From CAIMUS01 sp963708455 (GTDB lineage Bacteria > Pseudomonadota > Gammaproteobacteria > Competibacterales > Competibacteraceae), in contig CAVPSQ010000010.1 in assembly GCA_963708455.1 (NCBI GenBank), positions 1,302,001 through 1,366,000 on the forward strand: 64,000 bases of DNA. Reading direction: 5' to 3'. Of this stretch, positions 62,191 through 64,000 are shown piece after piece. The notes under the pieces are model-generated. The model searched no databases and had not been told where the DNA came from. It was given only the letters and a program-made list of their open reading frames with translations. Position numbers and translations under genes: made by a program. Positions within the stretch are counted from its first letter, which is position 1; every line of letters starts with the position of its first letter.

Positions 62191-64000
62191 TCAAAGCGGC
62201 TCCAGCTTCGCATACGACAGCACCAGCCACTTGGTGCCCTCGATGGCGAAGCGCACCTGCACACGGGTATGCGCACCTTGTCCCTCCAGCGCCTGTACGA
62301 CACCCTCGCCAAAGCGGTGATGGCGCACCCGCTGGCCGGGACGTAGACCGTCCTCGTCCGTCGGGTCGCAGGCCGCCGGCCGCAGCGCCGCCGGCCCACG
62401 GATAGTGGCGCGGGCGCGCACGTCGTGGGTCAGCTCGGCGGGAATCTCCGCCACGAACCGGGATGCCCGTGGATAGACCTCCCGTCCATGAATATGCCGC
62501 CTTTCGGCATAGCTCAGAAACAGCTTGCGGCGGGCGCGGGTGATGCCGACATAAGCCAGACGGCGCTCTTCCTCCAACCGCTTCGGCTCGTTGATCGACT
62601 GTATGTGGGGAAACAGACCTTCTTCGATGCCCACGATGAACACCACCGGAAATTCCAGCCCTTTGGCCGAATGCAGGGTCATCAACTGGACGCAATCTTC
62701 CCAGGTGGTGGCCTGACCTTCGCCCGCTTCCAGCGCGGCATGGGCCAGAAAAACCGTCAGTGGGCTCAGTGGCTCCTCGTCGGCGACGGCGACCGGTGCC
62801 GGCAGCGGCCGGGCGGCGGCGTTAACCAGTTCCTGCAGATTCTCCACCCGCGCCTCGCCCCGGTCGCTTTTTTCCTTAGCGTACATCTGCAGCAGGCCGC
62901 TGTGCGTGAGCACATGATCCACCTGTTCCGGCAACGCCAGTGCCAAGGTATCCCGCTCCAGGTGATCGATCAGCAGCAAAAAACCGTTCAAGGCATGGCA
63001 GGCGCGTGCCGACAACAGCCGCTGGCTGATTACCCGCTGGGCGGCCTGCCACAGCGACAGCGTCAGTTCACGGGCCAGTTGCCGGACGGCCTCCAGACTG
63101 CGTTCGCCGATGCCCCGCGGCGGCGTGTTCACCGCCCGTTCGAAAGAAGGATCATCGTTGCGGTTAAGCAGCAGGCGCAGGTAAGCGAGGGCGTCCTTGA
63201 TTTCGGCTCGTTCGAAATAGCGCAGCCCGCCGTAGACCCGATAGGGCATACCGATCCCGACCAGGGTTTCCTCGAACACGCGGGACTGGGCGTTGGAGCG
63301 GTACAGGATGGCCACCTCGCTGCGGCGGCCGCCCTGTTCGACCCACTGGCGGATGCGCTCCGCCACGAAGCGGGCTTCGTCGTATTCGTTGAAGGCGACG
63401 TAAATATCGATCGAATCGCCGGCGCTATCCTCGGTCCAGAGCTGCTTGCCCAGCCGTTCGGCGTTGTGGGCGATCAAGGCGTTGGCGGCGTCCAGAATGG
63501 TTCCGCTGGAGCGGTAGTTCTGCTCCAGGCGGATGGTGCAGGCGCCGGGAAAATCGTCGCTGAAGCGATGGATGTTATCGATGCGCGCACCTCTCCAGCC
63601 GTAGATGGACTGATCGTCGTCCCCGACGATGAAGATATCCCCCCGTCCGCCGGTGAGTTGCCGCAGCCAGTTGTACTGGATGGTGTTGGTATCCTGGAAT
63701 TCGTCCACCAGCACATGGTGAAACCGTTCCCGATAGTGTTGCAGCAGGGTAGGGCTGTCGCGGAACAGTTCATAGGAGCGCAGCAGCAGTTCGCCGAAAT
63801 CCACCAGACCGGCACGCTCGCAATGGTTTTGATAAGCCTGATAGAGGCTCACCAGCCGCCGCTGCACCGGATCGCCCGAATCGGGCATCTGGTCGGGCCG
63901 CAAACCTTCATCCTTGCGGGCATTAATAAACGAGGCCACATAGGATGCCGGCCATTTTTTCTCATCCAGATTGAATTCGCGAACGATGCGCTTGACCAGG
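62191..64000 (-). CDS. uvrD: UvrD/Rep-family superfamily I DNA helicase (5' partial)
   Basis: The frame is open to the right edge, so the N-terminal part with the Walker A motif lies outside the window. Present are motif II VLVDEFQDTNTIQYNW, motif III IFIVGDDDQSIYGWRGAR, motif IV LEQNYRSSGTILDAANALI, motif V VQLMTLHSAKGLEFPVVFIV and motif VI RRLAYVGITRARRKLFLSYA. The C-terminal tail (GQRVRHHRFGEGVVQALEGQ) is the UvrD-type extension that contacts RNA polymerase/MutL in E. coli. This length and tail favour UvrD over Rep or PcrA. Acts in nucleotide-excision and mismatch repair. Confidence 0.93.
   Translation of the reverse strand, partial: LVKRIVREFNLDEKKWPASYVASFINARKDEGLRPDQMPDSGDPVQRRLVSLYQAYQNHCERAGLVDFGELLLRSYELFRDSPTLLQHYRERFHHVLVDEFQDTNTIQYNWLRQLTGGRGDIFIVGDDDQSIYGWRGARIDNIHRFSDDFPGACTIRLEQNYRSSGTILDAANALIAHNAERLGKQLWTEDSAGDSIDIYVAFNEYDEARFVAERIRQWVEQGGRRSEVAILYRSNAQSRVFEETLVGIGMPYRVYGGLRYFERAEIKDALAYLRLLLNRNDDPSFERAVNTPPRGIGERSLEAVRQLARELTLSLWQAAQRVISQRLLSARACHALNGFLLLIDHLERDTLALALPEQVDHVLTHSGLLQMYAKEKSDRGEARVENLQELVNAAARPLPAPVAVADEEPLSPLTVFLAHAALEAGEGQATTWEDCVQLMTLHSAKGLEFPVVFIVGIEEGLFPHIQSINEPKRLEEERRLAYVGITRARRKLFLSYAERRHIHGREVYPRASRFVAEIPAELTHDVRARATIRGPAALRPAACDPTDEDGLRPGQRVRHHRFGEGVVQALEGQGAHTRVQVRFAIEGTKWLVLSYAKLEPL

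Overview
The window is a GC-rich chromosomal segment of a heterotrophic gammaproteobacterium. Support comes from the PrkA/YeaH/SpoVR stress operon, an FAD/Fe-S D-lactate-type dehydrogenase, EgtB/EgtD, cobalamin-dependent MetH, YihY, FadL-type porins and a phasin with PhaR-like operators. Phasin genes imply polyhydroxyalkanoate storage; together with the load of repeats, toxin-antitoxin (TA) modules and WD40/TIR genes this recalls Competibacteraceae-like genomes, but that placement is an inference. No tRNA, rRNA, CRISPR array or prophage was seen.

Layout. (1) 1-13.7 kb, mostly core: 5'-truncated FAD/Fe-S dehydrogenase, egtB-egtD (egtD carries a frameshift at an A-run), yihY-like gene, di-haem cytochrome c peroxidase, Tat-exported superoxide dismutase, a TldD/PmbA-like pair, a phasin-like/HhH protein (frameshifted) and asnS. 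(2) 13.7-18.8 kb: MITE-like repeat, terminator, hsdR remnant, small ORF, metH. (3) 18.8-36.4 kb, accessory and heavily rearranged: an IS630 element inserted into the terminal CTAG of an IS1182 element, a TumE-type TA pair, a secreted LysM-arylsulfatase with two frameshifts, a secreted HAD phosphatase, two outer-membrane barrels, HicAB, a truncated PIN module joined to a second sulfatase fragment, an OmpA-like lipoprotein, an anaerobic-type sulfatase maturase, a MarC-like gene and its partial copy, a truncated antiporter, orphan HigA, and an ISL3 element with a perfect 8-bp target duplication. (4) 36.6-44.8 kb: CBS protein, prkA-yeaH-spoVR operon, DUF123 fragment, thioesterase, DUF3301, thrC. 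(5) 44.8-53.2 kb: PIN/FitA-type TA, DUF433 with a broken DUF5615 partner, then an AT-richer two-gene operon encoding a multi-TIR protein and a 1652-residue nSTAND NTPase with 16 WD40 repeats, the best candidate for an undescribed conflict/defence system here. (6) 53.3-64 kb: pcm with two AstE/AspA-like hydrolases, phasin, a single-chain Eco57I-like restriction-modification enzyme, HAD phosphatase, SnoaL-like protein and 5'-truncated uvrD.

How genes work together. The sulfatase, its maturase, the HAD phosphatase and the porins look like a periplasmic ester-hydrolysing and uptake locus. The TIR protein and the STAND ATPase overlap by one base and should be co-translated: the WD40/STAND part is the plausible sensor and switch, the TIR protein the plausible NAD-consuming effector. 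Several single-base indels break otherwise conserved genes (egtD, the HhH gene, the sulfatase twice); whether they are assembly errors, true decay or recoding cannot be decided from the sequence alone.
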